DNA from: Ixodes scapularis
Taxonomy: Eukaryota > Arthropoda > Arachnida > Ixodida > Ixodidae
Reading direction: 5' to 3'
DNA length: 64,000 nt
Assembly: GCF_016920785.2 (NCBI RefSeq)
Contig: NW_024610472.1
Coordinates: 31,753-95,752, forward strand
Shown: positions 9,730 to 23,500 of the stretch, piece by piece
How the letters are laid out: each line of letters opens with the position of its first letter
Numbering within the stretch: the stretch's first letter is position 1
Notes under the pieces: model-generated
Databases searched by the model: none
What the model was told of the DNA's origin: nothing
The model's input: only the letters and a program-made list of their open reading frames with translations
Position numbers and translations under genes: made by a program

Positions 9730-12700
9730 AATTCGCTTTCACCGAGGCAATAGCCGAGATCGTGGTCACGGTGAACGAATAAAACGGCGCCGAACGTCTC
9801 TCGTCAGGCCGTGCTCTCTCCAATAATTCGCTTTCACCGAGGCAGTAGCCGAGATCGTGGTCACGGTGAACGAATAAAACCGCGCCGAATGTCTCTCGTC
9901 AGGCCGTGCTCACTCCAATAATTCGCTTTCACCGAGGCAATAGCCGAGATCGTGGTCACGGTAAACGAATAAAACCGCGCCGAACGTCTCTCGTCAGGCC
10001 GTGCTCTCTCCAATAATTCGCTTTCACCAGGGCAATAGCCGAGATCGTGGTCACGGTGAACGAATAAAACGGCGCCAAACGTCTCTCGTCAGGCCGTGCT
10101 CGCTCCAATAATTCGCTTTCACCGAGGCAATAGCCGAGATCGTGGTCACGGTTAACGAATAAAACCGCGCCAAACGTCTCTCGTCAGGCCGTGCTCTCTC
10201 CAATAATTCGCTTTCACCGAGGCAATAGCCGAGATCGTGGTCACGGTGAACGAATAAAACCGCGCCGAACGTCTCTCGTCAGGCCGTGCTCTCTCCAATA
10301 ATTCGCTTTCACCGAGGCAATAGCCGAGATCGTGGTCACGGTGAACGAATAAAACGGCGCCGAACGTCTCTCGTCAGGCCGTGCTCTCTCCAATAATTCG
10401 CTTTCACCGAGGCAATAGCCGAGATCGTGGTCACGGTGAACGAATAAAACGGCGCCGAACGTCTCTCGTCAGGCCGTGCTCTCTCCAATAATTCGCTTTC
10501 ACCGAGGCAATAGCCGAGATCGTGGTCACGGTGAACGAATAAAACGGCGCCAAACGTCTCTCGTCAGGCCGTGCTCGCTCCAATAATTCGCTTTCACCGA
10601 GGCAATAGCCGAGATCGTGGTCACGGTGAACGAATAAAACCGCGCCAAACGTCTCTCGTCAGGCCGTGCTCTCTCCAATAATTCGCTTTCACCAAGGCAA
10701 TAGCCGAGATCGTGGTCACGGTGAACGAATAACACCGCGCCGAACGTCTCTCGTCAGGCCGTGCTCGCTCCAATATTTCGCTTTCACCGAGGCAATAGCC
10801 GAGATCGTGGTCACGGTGAACGAATAAAACCGTGCCGAACGTCTCTCGTCAGGCCGTGCTCTCTCCAATAATTCGCTTTCACCGAGGCAATAGCCGAGAT
10901 CGTGGTCACGGTGAACGAATAAAACGGCGCCAAACGTATCTCGTCAGGCCGTGCTCGCTCCAATAATTCGCTTTCACCGAGGCAATAGCCGAGATCGTGG
11001 TCACGGTGAACGAATAAAACCGCGCCAAACGTCTCTCGTCAGGCCGTGCTCTCTCCAATAATTCGCTTTCACCGAGGCAATAGCCGAGATCGTGGTCACG
11101 GTGAACGAATAAAACCGCGCCGAACGTCTCTCGTCAGGCCGTGCTCTCTCCAATAATTCGCTTTCACCGAGGCAATAGCCGAGATCGTGGTCACGGTGAA
11201 CGAATGAAACGGCGCCGAACGTCTCTCGTCAGGCCGTGCTCTGTCCTATAATTCGCTTTCACCGAGGCAATAGCCGAGATCGTGGTCACGGTGAACGAAT
11301 AAAACCGCGCCGAACGTCTCTCGTCAGGCCGTGCTCTCTCCAATAATTCGCTTTCACCGAGGCAATAGCCGAGATCGTGGTCACGGTGAACGAATAAAAC
11401 CGCGCCGAACGTCTCTCGTCAGGCCGTGCTCGCTCCAATAATTCGCTTTCACCGAGGCAATAGCCGAGATCGTGGTCACGGTGAACGAATAAAACCGCGC
11501 CGAACGTCTCTCGTCAGGCCGTGCTCGCTCCAATAATTCGCTTTCACCGAGGCAATAGCCGAGATCGTGGTCACGGTGAACGAATAAAACCGCGCCGAAC
11601 GTCTCTCGTCAGGCCGTGCTCGCTCCAATAATTCGCTTTCACCGAGGCAATAGCCGAGATCGTGGTCACGGTGAACGAATAAAACCGCGCCGAACGTCTC
11701 TCGTCAGGCCGTGCTCTCTCCAATAATTCGCTTTCACCGAGGCAATAGCCGAGATCGTGGTCACGGTGAACGAATAAAACCGCGCCGAACGTCTCTCGTC
11801 AGGCCGTGCTCTCTCCAATAATTTGCTTTCACCGAGGCAATAGCCGAGATCGTGGTCACGGTGAACGAATAAAACGGCGCCAAACGTCTCTCGTCAGGCC
11901 GTGCTCGCTCCAATAATTCGCTTTCACCGAGGCAATAGCCGAGATCGTGGTCACGGTGAACGAATAAAACCGCGCCAAACGTCTCTCGTCAGGCCGTGCT
12001 CTCTCCAATAATTCGCTTTCACCGAGGCAATAGCCGAGATCGTGGTCACGGTGAACGAATAAAACCGCGCCAAACGTCTCTCGGCAGGCCGTGCTCTCTC
12101 CAATAATTCGCTTTCACCGAAGCAATAGCCGAGATCGTGGTCACGGTGAACGAATAAAACCGAGCCGAACGTCTCTCGTCAGGCCGTGCTCTCTCCAATA
12201 ATTCGCTTTCACCGAGGCAATAGCCGAGATCGTGGTCACGGTGAACGAATAAAACGGCGCCGAACGTCTCTCGTCAGGCCGTGCTCTCTCCAATAATTCG
12301 CTTTCACCGAGGCAATAGCCGAGATCGTGGTCACGGTGAACGAATAAAACCGCGCCGAATGTCTCTCGTCAGGCCGTGCTCGCTCCAATAATTCGCTTTC
12401 ACCGAGGCAATAGCCGAGATCGTGGTCACGGTAAACGAATAAAACCGCGCCGAACGTCTCTCGTCAGGCCGTGCTCTCTCCAATAATTCGCTTTCACCAG
12501 GGCAATAGCCGAGATCGTGGTCACGGTGAACGAATAAAACGGCGCCAAACGTCTCTCGTCAGGCCGTGCTCGCTCCAATAATTCGCTTTCACCGAGGCAA
12601 TAGCCGAGATCGTGGTCACGGTTAACAAATAAAACCGCGCCAAACGTCTCTCGTCAGGCCGTGCTCTCTCCAATAATTCGCTTTCACCGAGGCAATAGCC

Positions 12701-15196
12701 GAGATCGTGGTCACGGTGAACGAATAAAACCGCGCCGAACGTCTCTCGTCAGGCCGTGCTCTCTCCAATAATTCGCTTTCACCGAGGCAATAGCCGAGAT
12801 CGTGGTCACGGTGAACGAATAAAACGGCGCCGAACGTCTCTCGTCAGGCCGTGCTCTCTCCAATAATTCGCTTTCACCGAGGCAATAGCCGAGATCGTGG
12901 TCACGGTGAACGAATAAAACGGCGCCGAACGTCTCTCGTCAGGCCGTGCTCTCTCCAATAATTCGCTTTCACCGAGGCAATAGCCGAGATCGTGGTCACG
13001 GTGAACGAATAAAACCGCGCCGAACGTCTCTCGTCAGGCCGTGCTCTCTCCAATAATTCGCTTACACCGAGGCAATAGCCGAGATCGTGGTCACGGTGAA
13101 CGAATAAAACGGCGCCGAACGTCTCTCGTCAGGCCGTGCTCTCTCCAATAATTCGCTTTCTCCGAGGCAATAGCCGAGATCGTGGTCACGGTGAACGAAT
13201 AAAACCGCGCCGAACGTCTCTCGTCAGGCCGTGCTCGCTCCAATAATTCGCTTTCACCGAGGCAATAGCCGAGATCGTGGTCACGGTGAACGAATAAAAC
13301 CGCGCCGAACGTCTCTCGTCAGGCCGTGCTCTCTCCAATAATTCGCTTTCACCGAGGCAATAGCCGAGATCGTGGTCACGGTGAACGAATAAGACCGCGC
13401 CGAACGTCTCTCGTCAGGCCGTGCTCTCTCCAATAATTCGCTTTCACCGAGGCAATAGCCGAGATCGTGGTCACGGTGAACGAATAAAACGGCGCCGAAC
13501 GTCTCTCGTCAGGCCGTGCTCGCTCCAATAATTCGCTTTCACCGAGGCAATAGCCGAGATCGTGGTCACGGTGAACGAATAAAACCGCGCCGAACGTCTC
13601 TCGTCAGGCCGTGCTCTCTCCAATAATTCGCTTTCACCGAGGCAATAGCCGAGATCGTGGTCACGGTGAACGAATAAAACCGCGCCAAACGTCTCTCGTC
13701 AGGCCGTGCTCGCTCCAATAATTCGCTTTCACCGAGGCAATAGCCGAGATCGTGGTCACGGTGAACGAATAAAACCGCGCCGAACGTCTCTCGTCAGGCC
13801 GTGCTCGCTCCAATAATTCGCTTTCACCGAGGCAATAGCCGAGATCGTGGTCACGGTGAACGAATAAAACCGCGCCGAACGTCTCTCGTCAGGCCGTGCT
13901 CTCTCCAATAATTCGCTTTCACCGAGGCAATAGCCGAGATCGTGGTCACGGTGAACGAATAAAACCGCGCCGAACGTCTCTCGTCAGGCCGTGCTCTCTC
14001 CAATAATTTGCTTTCACCGAGGCAATAGCCGAGATCGTGGTCACGGTGAACGAATAAAACGGCGCCAAACGTCTCTCGTCAGGCCGTGCTCGCTCCAATA
14101 ATTCGCTTTCACCGAGGCAATAGCCGAGATCGTGGTCACGGTGAACGAATAAAACCGCGCCAAACGTCTCTCGTCAGGCCGTGCTCTCTCCAATAATTCG
14201 CTTTCACCGAGGCAATAGCCGAGATCGTGGTCACGGTGAACGAATAAAACCGCGCCAAACGTCTCTCGGCAGGCCGTGCTCTCTCCAATAATTCGCTTTC
14301 ACCGAGGCAATAGCCGAGATCGTGGTCACGGTGAACGAATAAAACCGAGCCGAACGTCTCTCGTCAGGCCGTGCTCTCTCCAATAATTCGCTTTCACCGA
14401 GGCAATAGCCGAGATCGTGGTCACGGTGAACGAATAAAACGGCGCCGAACGTCTCTCGTCAGGCCGTGCTCTCTCCAATAATTTGCTTTCACCGAGGCAA
14501 TAGCCGAGATCGTGGTCACGGTGAACGAATAAAACCGCGCCGAATGTCTCTCGTCAGGCCGTGCTCGCTCCAATAATTCGCTTTCACCGAGGCAATAGCC
14601 GAGATCGTGGTCACGGTAAACGAATAAAACCGCGCCGAACGTCTCTCGTCAGGCCGTGCTCTCTCCAATAATTCGCTTTCACCAGGGCAATAGCCGAGAT
14701 CGTGGTCACGGTGAACGAATAAAACGGCGCCAAACGTCTCTCGTCAGGCCGTGCTCGCTCCAATAATTCGCTTTCACCGAGGCAATAGCCGAGATCGTGG
14801 TCACGGTTAACAAATAAAACCGCGCCAAACGTCTCTCGTCAGGCAGTGCTCTCTCCAATAATTCGCTTTCACCGAGGCAATAGCCGAGATCGTGGTCACG
14901 GTGAACGAATAAAACCGCACCGAACGTCTCTCGTCAGGCCGTGCTCTCTCCAATAATTCGCTTTCACCGAGGCAATAGCCGAGATCGTGGTCACGGTGAA
15001 CGAATAAAACGGCGCCGAACGTCTCTCGTCAGGCCGTGCTCTCTCCAATAATTCGCTTTCACCGAGGCAATAGCCGAGATCGTGGTCACGGTGAACGAAT
15101 AAAACGGCGCCGAACGTCTCTCGTCAGGCCGTGCTCTCTCCAATAATTCGCTTTCACCGAGGCAATAGCCGAGATCGTGGTCACGGTGAACGAATA
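9730..15196. repeat. Eight-monomer block present three times in block B
   Basis: Marker changes gaatgtctc, gtaaacg, caccagggc and gttaac occur in this order starting at 9887, 12357 and 14542. The spacings are 2470 bp (26 monomers) and 2185 bp (23 monomers). The matching junction and 26-27 states extend about eight monomers around the markers (about 9730-10541, 12200-13011 and 14385-15196). The last two copies are embedded in a larger 2185-bp repeat; the first is not. Confidence 0.8.
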
Positions 15197-16050
15197 AAAC
15201 CGCGCCGAACGTCTCTCGTCAGGCCGTGCTCTCTCCAATAATTCGCTTACACCGAGGCAATAGCCGAGATCGTGGTCACGGTGAACGAATAAAACGGCGC
15301 CGAACGTCTCTCGTCAGGCCGTGCTCTCTCCAATAATTCGCTTTCTCCGAGGCAATAGCCGAGATCGTGGTCACGGTGAACGAATAAAACCGCGCCGAAA
15401 GTCTCTCGTCAGGCCGTGCTCGCTCCAATAATTCGCTTTCACCGAGGCAATAGCCGAGATCGTGGTCACGGTGAACGAATAAAACCGCGCCGAACGTCTC
15501 TCGTCAGGCCGTGCTCTCTCCAATAATTCGCTTTCACCGAGGCAATAGCCGAGATCGTGGTCACGGTGAACGAATAAAACCGCGCCGAACGTCTCTCGTC
15601 AGGCCGTGCTCTCTCCAATAATTCGCTTTCACCGAGGCAATAGCCGAGATCGTGGTCACGGTTAACGAATAAAAAGGCGCCGAACGTCTCTCGTCAGGCC
15701 GTGCTCGCTCCAATAATTCGCTTTCACCGAGGCAATAGCCGAGATCGTGGTCACGGTGAACGAATAAAACCGCGCCGAACGTCTCTCGTCAGGCCGTGCT
15801 CTCTCCAATAATTCGCTTTCACCGAGGCAATAGCCGAGATCGTGGTCACGGTGAACGAATAAAACCGCGCCAAACGTCTCTCGTCAGGCCGTGCTCGCTC
15901 CAATAATTCGCTTTCACCGAGGCAATAGCCGAGATCGTGGTCACGGTGAACGAATAAAACCGCGCCGAACGTCTCTCGTCAGGCCGTGCTCGCTCCAATA
16001 ATTCGCTTTCACCGAGGCAATAACCGAGATCGTGGTCACGGTGAACGAAT
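11500..16050. repeat. 23-monomer (2185 bp) higher-order repeat, two copies
   Basis: Private changes recur exactly 2185 bp apart: atttgcttt (11821 and 14006), tcggcagg (12081 and 14266), cgagccg (12161 and 14346), gaatgtc (12357 and 14542), gttaacaaat (12621 and 14806), cttacacc (13061 and 15246) and ctttctccg (13156 and 15341). The state pattern at 26-27 also matches from about 11526 until about 16050. A shorter third stretch near 17571-18140 fits the same 2185-bp step by junction and 26-27 states only, with weaker support. Confidence 0.87.
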
Positions 16051-16069
16051 AAAACCGCGCCGAACGTCT

Positions 16070-17260
16070 CTCGTCAGGCCGTGCTCGCTCCAATAATTCG
16101 CTTTCACCGAGGCAATAGCCGAGATCGTGGTCACGGTGAACGAATAAAACCGCGCCGAACGTCTCTCGTCAGGCCGTGCTCTCTCCAATAATTCGCTTTC
16201 ACCGAGGCAATAGCCGAGATCGTGGTCACGGTGAACGAATAAAACGGCGCCGAACGTCTCTCGTCAGGCCGTGCTCTCTCCAATAATTCGCTTTCACCGA
16301 GGCAATAGCCGAGATCGTGGTCACGGTGAACGAATAAAACGGCGCCAAACGTCTCTCGTCAGGCCGTGCTCTCTCCAATAATTCGCTTTCACCGAGGCAA
16401 TAGCCGAGATCGTGGTCACGGTGAACGAATAAAACGGCGCCGAACGTCTCTCGTCAGGGCGTGCTCTCTCCAATAATTCGCTTTCACCGAGGCAATAGCC
16501 GAGATCGTGGTCACGGTGAACGAATAAAACCGCGCCAAACGTCTCTCGTCAGGCCGTGCTCGCTCCAATAATTCGCTTTCACCGAGGCAATAGCCGAGAT
16601 CGTGGTCACGGTGAACGAATAAAACGGCGCCGAACGTCTCTCGTCAGGCCGTGCTCGCTCCAATAATTCGCTTTCACCGAGGCAATAGCCGAGATCGTGG
16701 TCACGGTGAACGAATAAAACCGCGCCGAACGTCTCTCGTCAGGCCGTGCTCGCTCCAATAATTCGCTTTCACCGAGGCAATAGCCGAGATCGTGGTCACG
16801 ATGAACGAATAAAACCGCGCCGAACGTCTCTCGTCAGGCCGTGCTCGCTCCAATAATTCGCTTTCACCGAGGCAATAGCCGAGATCGTGGTCACGGTGAA
16901 CGAATGAAACCGCGCCGAACGTCTCTCGTCAGGCCGTGCTCTCTCCAATAATTCGCTTTCACCGAGGCAATAGCCGAGATCGTGGTCACGGTGAACGAAT
17001 AAAACGGCGCCGAACGTCTCTCGTCAGGCCGTGCTCTCTCCAATAATTCGCTTTCACCGAGGCAATAGCCGAGATCGTGGTCACGGTGAACGAATAAAAC
17101 GGCGCCAAACGTCTCTCGTCAGGACGTGCTCTCTCCAATAATTCGCTTTCACCGAGGCAATAGCCGAGATCGTGGTCACGGTGAACGAATAAAACGGCGC
17201 CGAACGTCTCTCGTCAGGCCGTGCTCTCTCCAATAATTCGCTTTCACCGAGGCACTAGCC
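16070..17260. repeat. Probable 8-monomer repeat in block B
   Basis: The order of junction and 26-27 states at about 16051-16500 is repeated at about 16811-17260, 760 bp (eight monomers) away. The support is a state pattern and not shared private variants, so this is less secure than the neighbouring duplications. Confidence 0.5.
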
Positions 17261-18028
17261 GAGATCGTGGTCACGGTGAACGAATAAAACCGCGCCGAAC
17301 GTCTCTCGTCAGGCCGTGCTCTCTCCAATAATTCGCTTTCACCGAGGCAATAGCCGAGATCGTGGTCACGGTGAACGAATAAAACGGCGCCGAACGTCTC
17401 TCGTCAGGCCGTGCTCTCTCCAATAATTCGCTTTCACCGAGGCAATAGCCGAGATCGTGGTCACGGTGAACGAATAAAACGGCGCCAAACGTCTCTCGTC
17501 AGGCCGTGCTCGCTCCAATAATTCGCTTTCACCGAGGCAATAGCCGAGATCGTGGTCACGGTGAACGAATAAAACCGCGCCGAACGTCTCTCGTCAGGCC
17601 GTGCTCGCTCCAATAATTCGCTTTCACCGAGGCAATAGCCGAGATCGTGGTCACGGTGAACGAATAAAACCGCGCCGAACGTATCTTGTCAGGCCGTGCT
17701 CTCTCCAATAATTCGCTTTCATCGAGGCAATAGCCGAGATCGTGGTCACGGTGAACGAATAAAACCGCGCCGAACGTCTCTCGTCAGGCCGTGCTCTCTC
17801 CAATAATTCGCTTTCACCGAGGCAATAGCCGAGATCGTGGTCACGGTGAACGAATAAAACGGCGCCGAACGTCTCTCGTCAGGCCGTGCTCGCTCCAATA
17901 ATTCGCTTTCACCGAGGCAATAGCCGAGATCGTGGTCACGGTGAACGAATAAAACCGCGCCGAACGTCTCTCGTCAGCCCGTGCTCTCTCCAATAATTCG
18001 CTTTCACCGAGGCAATAGCCGAGATCGT

Positions 18029-20607
18029 GGTCACGGTGAACGAATAAAACCGCACCAAACGTCTCTCGTCAGGCCGTGCTCGCTCCAATAATTCGCTTTC
18101 ACCGAGGCAATAGCCGAAATTGTGGTCACGGTGAACGAATAAAACCGCGCCGAACGTCTCTCGTCAGGCCGTGCTCGCTCCAATAATTCGCTTTCACCGA
18201 GGCAATAGCCGAGATCGTGGTCACGGTGAACGAATAAAACCGCGCCGAACGTCTCTCGTCAGGCCGTGCTCTCTCCAATAATTCGCTTTCACCGAGGCAA
18301 TAGCCGAGATCGTGGTCACGGTGAACGAATAAAACGGCGCCAAACGTCTCTCGTCAGGCCGTGCTCGCTCCAATAATTCGCTTTCACCGAGGCAATAGCC
18401 GAGATCGTGGTCACGGTGAACGAATAAAACCGCGCCAAACGTCTCTCGTCAGGCCGTGCTCTCTCCAATAATTCGCTTTCACCGAGGCAATAGCCGAGAT
18501 CGTGTTCACGGTGAACGAATAAAACCGCGCCGAACGTCTCTCGTCAGGCCGTGCTCTCTCCAATAATTCGCTTTCACCGAGGCAATAGCCGAGATCGTGG
18601 TCACGGTGAACGAATAAAACGGTGCCGAACGTCTCTCGTCAGGCCGTGCTCTCTCCAATAATTCGCTTTCACCGAGGCAATAGCCGAGATCGTGGTCACG
18701 GTGAACGAATAAAACAGCGCCGAACGTCTCTCGTCAGGCCGTGCTCGCTCCAATAATTCGCTTTCACCGAGGCAATAGCCGAGATCGTGGTCACGGTGAA
18801 CGAATAAAACCGCGCCGAACGTCTCTCGTCAGGCCGTGCTCTCTCCAATAATTCGCTTTCACCGAGGCAATAGCCGAGATCGTGGTCACGGTGAACGAAT
18901 AAAACGGCGCAAACGTCTCTCGTCAGGCCGTGCTCGCTCCAATAATTCGCTTTCACCGAGGCAATAGCCGAAATCGTGGTCACGGTTAACGAATAAAACC
19001 GCGCCAAACGTCTCTCGTCAGGCCGTGCTCTCTCCAATAATTCGCTTTCACCGAGGCAATAGCCGAGATCGTGGTCACGGTGAACGAATAAAACCGCGCC
19101 GAACGTCTCTCGTCAGGCCGTGCTCTCTCCAATAATTCGCTTTCACCTAGGCAATAGCCGAGATCGTGGTCACGGTGAACGAATAAAACGGCGCCGAACG
19201 TCTCTCGTCAGGCCGTGCTCTCTCCAATAATTCGCTTTCACCGAGGCAATAGCCGAGATCGTGGTCACGGTGAACGAATAAAACGGCGCCGAACGTCTCT
19301 CGTCAGGCCGTGCTCTCTCCAATAATTCGCTTTCACCGAGGCAATAGCCGAGATCGTGGTCACGGTGAACGAATAAAACGGCGCCAAACGTCTCTCGTCA
19401 GGCCGTGCTCGCTCCAATAATTCGCTTTCACCGAGGCAATAGCCGAGATCGTGGTCACGGTGAACGAATAAAACCGCGCCAAACGTCTCTCGTCAGGCCG
19501 TGCTCTCTCCAATAATTCGCTTTCACCGACGCAATAGCCGAGATCGTGGTCACGGTGAACGAATAAAACCGCGCCGAACGTCTCTCGTCAGGCCGTGCTC
19601 GCTCCAATATTTCGCTTTCACCGAGGCAATAGCCGAGATCGTGGTCACGGTGAACGAATAAAACCGCGCCGAACGTCTCTCGTCAGGCCGTGCTCTCTCC
19701 AATAATTCGCTTTCACCGAGGCAATAGCCGAGATCGTGGTCACGGTGAACGAATAAAACCGCGCCAAACGTCTCTCGTCAGGCCGTGCTCTCTCCAATAA
19801 TTCGCTTTCACCGACGCAATAGCCGAGATCGTGGTCACGGTGAACGAATAAAACCGCGCCGAACGTCTCTCGTCAGGCCGTGCTCGCTCCAATATTTCGC
19901 TTTCACCGAGGCAATAGCCGAGATCGTGGTCACGGTGAACGAATAAAACCGCGCCGAACGTCTCTCGTCAGGCCGTGCTCTCTCCAATAATTCGCTTTCA
20001 CCGAGGCAATAGCCGAGATCGTGGTCACGGTGAACGAATAAAACCGCGCCGAACGTCTCTCGTCAGGCCGTGCTCTCTCCAATAATTCGCTTTCACCGAG
20101 GCAATAGCCGAGATCGTGGTCACGGTGAACGAATAAAACCGCGCCGAACGTCTCTCGTCAGGCCGTGCTCTCTCCAATAATTCGCTTTCACCGAGGCAAT
20201 AGCCGAGATCGTGGTCACGGTGAACGAATAAAACGGCGACGAACGTCTCTCGTCAGGCCGTGCTCTCTCCAATAATTCGCTTTCACCGAGGCAATAGCCG
20301 AGATCGTGGTCACGGTGAACGAATAAAACGGCGCCAAACGTCTCTCGTCAGGCCGTGCTCGCTCCAATAATTCGCTTTCACCGAGGCAATAGCCGAGATC
20401 GTGGTCACGGTGAACGAATAAAACCGCGCCGAACGTCTCTCGTCAGGCCGTGCTCGCTCCAATAATTCGCTTTCACCGAGGCAATAGCCGAGATCGTGGT
20501 CACGGTGAACAAATAAAACCGCGCCGAACGTCTCTCGTCAGGCAGTGCTCTCTCCAATAATTCGCTTTCACCGAGGCAATAGCCGAGATCGTGGTCACGG
20601 TGAACGA
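18029..20607. repeat. Segmental duplication, right copy (about 2.6 kb)
   Basis: Counterpart of 7010-9588. The offset of 11019 bp is 116 monomers minus 1 bp. The 1-bp deletion near 18909 is shared with 7890, so it predates the duplication. The two copies lie in direct orientation with about 8.4 kb of other block B monomers between them. Flanking monomers on both sides differ between the copies, which gives breakpoints to within about one monomer. Confidence 0.88.
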
Positions 20608-22525
20608 ATAAAACCGCGCCGAACGTCTCTCGTCAGGCCGTGCTCTCTCCAATAATTCGCTTTCACCGAGGCAATAGCCGAGATCGTGGTCACGGTGAAC
20701 GAATAAAACGGCGCCGAACGTCTCTCGTCAGGCCGTGCTCGCTCCAATAATTCGCTTTCACCGAGGCAATAGCCGAGATCGTGGTCACGGTGAACGAATA
20801 AAACCGCGCCGAACGTCTCTCGTCAGGCCGTGCTCTCTCCAATAATTCGCTTTCACCGAGGCAATAGCCGAGATCGTGGTCACGGTGAACGAATAAAACC
20901 GCGCCAAACGTCTCTCGTCAGGCCGTGCTCGCTCCAATAATTCGCTTTCACCGAGGCAATAGCCGAGATCGTGGTCACGGTGAACGAATAAAACCGCGCC
21001 GAACGTCTCTCGTCAGGCCGTGCTCGCTCCAATAATTCGCTTTCACCGAGGCAATAGCCGAGATCGTGGTCACGGTGAACGAATAAAACCGCGCCGAACG
21101 TCTCTCGTCAGGCCGTGCTCTCTCCAATAATTCGCTTTCACCGAGGCAATGGCCGAGATCGTGGTCACGGTGAACGAATAAAACGGCGCCAAACGTCTCT
21201 CGTCAGGCCGTGCTCGCTCCAATAATTCGCTTTCACCGAGGCAATAGCCGAGATCGTGGTCACGGTGAACGAATAAAACCGCGCCAAACGTCTCTCGTCA
21301 GGCCGTGCTCTCTCCAATAATTCGCTTTCACCGAGGCAATAGCCGAGATCGTGGTCACGGTGAACGAATAAAACCGCGCCGAACGTCTCTCGTCAGGCCG
21401 TGCTCTCTCCAATAATTCGCTTTCACCGAGGCAATAGCCGAGATCGTGGTCACGGTGAACGAATAAAACGGCGCCGAACGTCTCTCGTCAGGCCGTGCTC
21501 TCTCCAATAAATCGCTTTCACCGAGGCAATAGCCGAGATCGTGGTCACGGTGAACGAATAAAACCGCGCCGAACGTCTCTCGTCAGGCCGTGCTCGCTCC
21601 AATAATTCGCTTTCACCGAGGCAATAGCCGAGATCGTGGTCACGGTGAACGAATAAAACCGCGCCGAACGTCTCTCGTCAGGCCGTGCTCTCTCCAATAA
21701 TTCGCTTTCACCGAGGCAATAGCCGAGATCGTGGTCACGGTGAACGAATAAAACGGCGCCAAACGTCTCTCGTCAGGCCGTGCTCGCTCCAATAATTCGC
21801 TTTCACCGAGGCAATAGCCGAGATCGTGGTCACGGTTAACGAATAAAACCGCGCCAAACGTCTCTCGTCAGGCCGTGCTCTCTCCAATAATTCGCTTTCA
21901 CCGAGGCAATAGCCGAGATTGTGGTCACGGTGAACGAATAAAACCGCGCCGAACGTCTCTCGTCAGGCCGTGCTCTCTCCAATAATTCGCTTTCACCGAG
22001 GCAATAGCCGAGATCGTGGTCACGGTGAACGAATAAAACGGCGCCGAACGTCTCTCGTCAGGCCGTGCTCTCTCCAATAATTCGCTTTCACCGAGGCATT
22101 AGCCGAGATCGTGGTCACGGTGAACGAATAAAACGGCGCCGAACGTCTCTCGTCAGGCCGTGCTCTCTCCAATAATTCGCTTTCACCGAGGCAATAGCCG
22201 AGATCGTGGTCACGGTGAACGAATAAAACGGCGCCAAACGTCTCTCGTCAGGCCGTGCTCGCCCAATAATTCGCTTTCACCGAGGCAATAGCCGAGATCG
22301 TGGTCACGGTGAACGAATAAAACGGCGCCAAACGTCTCTCGTCAGGCCGTGCTCTCTCCAATAATTCGCTTTCACCGAGGCAATAGGCGAGATCGTGGTC
22401 ACGGTGAACGAATAAAACGGCGCCAAACGTCTCTCGTCAGGCCGTGCTCTCTCCAATAATTCGCTTTCACCGAGGCAATAGCCGAGATCGTGGTCACGGT
22501 GAACGAATAAAACGGCGCCAAACGT

Positions 22526-23500
22526 CTGTCGTCAGGCCGTGCTCTCTCCACTAATTCGCTTTCACCGAGGCAATAGGCGAGATCGTGGTCACGGTGAACG
22601 AATAAAACGGCGCCAAACGTCTCTCGTCAGGCCGTGCTCTCTCCAATAATTCGCTTTCACCGAGGCAATAGGCGAGATCGTGGTCACGGTGAACGAATAA
22701 AACGGCGCCAAACGTCTCTCGTCAGGCCGTGCTCTCTCCAATAATTCGCTTTCACCGAGGCAATAGCCGAGATCGTGGTCACGGTGAACGAATAAAACGG
22801 CGCCAAACGTCTCTCGTCAGGCCGTGCTCTCTCCAATAATTCGCTTTCACCGAGGCAATAGGCGAGATCGTGGTCACGGTGAACGAATAAAACGGCGCCA
22901 AACGTCTCTCGTCAGGCCGTGCTCTCTCCAATAATTCGCTTTCACCGAGGCAATAGCCGAGATCGTGGTCACGGTGAACGAATAAAACGGCGCCAAACGT
23001 CTCTCGTCAGGCCGTGCTCTCTCCAATAATTCGCTTTCACCGAGGCAATAGCCGAGATCGTGGTCATGGTGAACGAATAAAACGGCGCCAAACGTCTCTC
23101 GTCAGGCCGTGCTCTCTCCAATAATTCGCTTTCACCGAGGCAATAGGCGAGATCGTGGTCACGGTGAACGAATAAAACGGCGCCAAGCGTCTTTCGTCAG
23201 GCCGTGCTCTCTCCAATAATTCGCTTTCACCGAGGCAATAGCCGAGATCGTGGTCACGGTGAACGAATAAAACGGCGCCAAACGTCTCTCGTCAGGCCGT
23301 GCTCTCTCCAATAATTAGCTTTCACCGAGGCAATAGCCGAGATCGTGGGCACGGTGAACGAATAAAACGGCGCCAAACGTCTCTCGTCAGGCCGTGCTCT
23401 CTCCAATAATTCGCTTTCACCGAGGCAATAGCCGAGATCGTGGTCACGGTGAACGAATAAAACCGCGCCGAACGTCTCTCGTCAGGCCGTGTTCTCTCCA
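22526..23500. repeat. G/C59 cassette, copy 1
   Basis: It begins with gtctgtcgtc. The next nine monomers read G G C G C C G C C at position 59, the ninth has ttagcttt (near 23311), and gtgttctctcc follows two monomers later (near 23490). The same order recurs at 31363 and 33258. Confidence 0.85.

Larger units (their letters stand above)
6991..22261. repeat. Array block B: C59 subfamily with CG at 26-27
   Basis: Position 59 is C throughout (aatagccg). A large minority of copies carry gtgctcgctcc instead of gtgctctctcc, a T27-to-G change that is rare in the rest of the window. It occurs in recurring patterns rather than at random, which makes higher-order repeats visible. Only two 1-bp deletions interrupt the 95-bp phase inside the block, at about 7890 and 18909, and these are copies of each other. 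The block opens at an irregular monomer near 6995 and closes at a 1-bp deletion near 22261. No gene is present. Confidence 0.85.
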
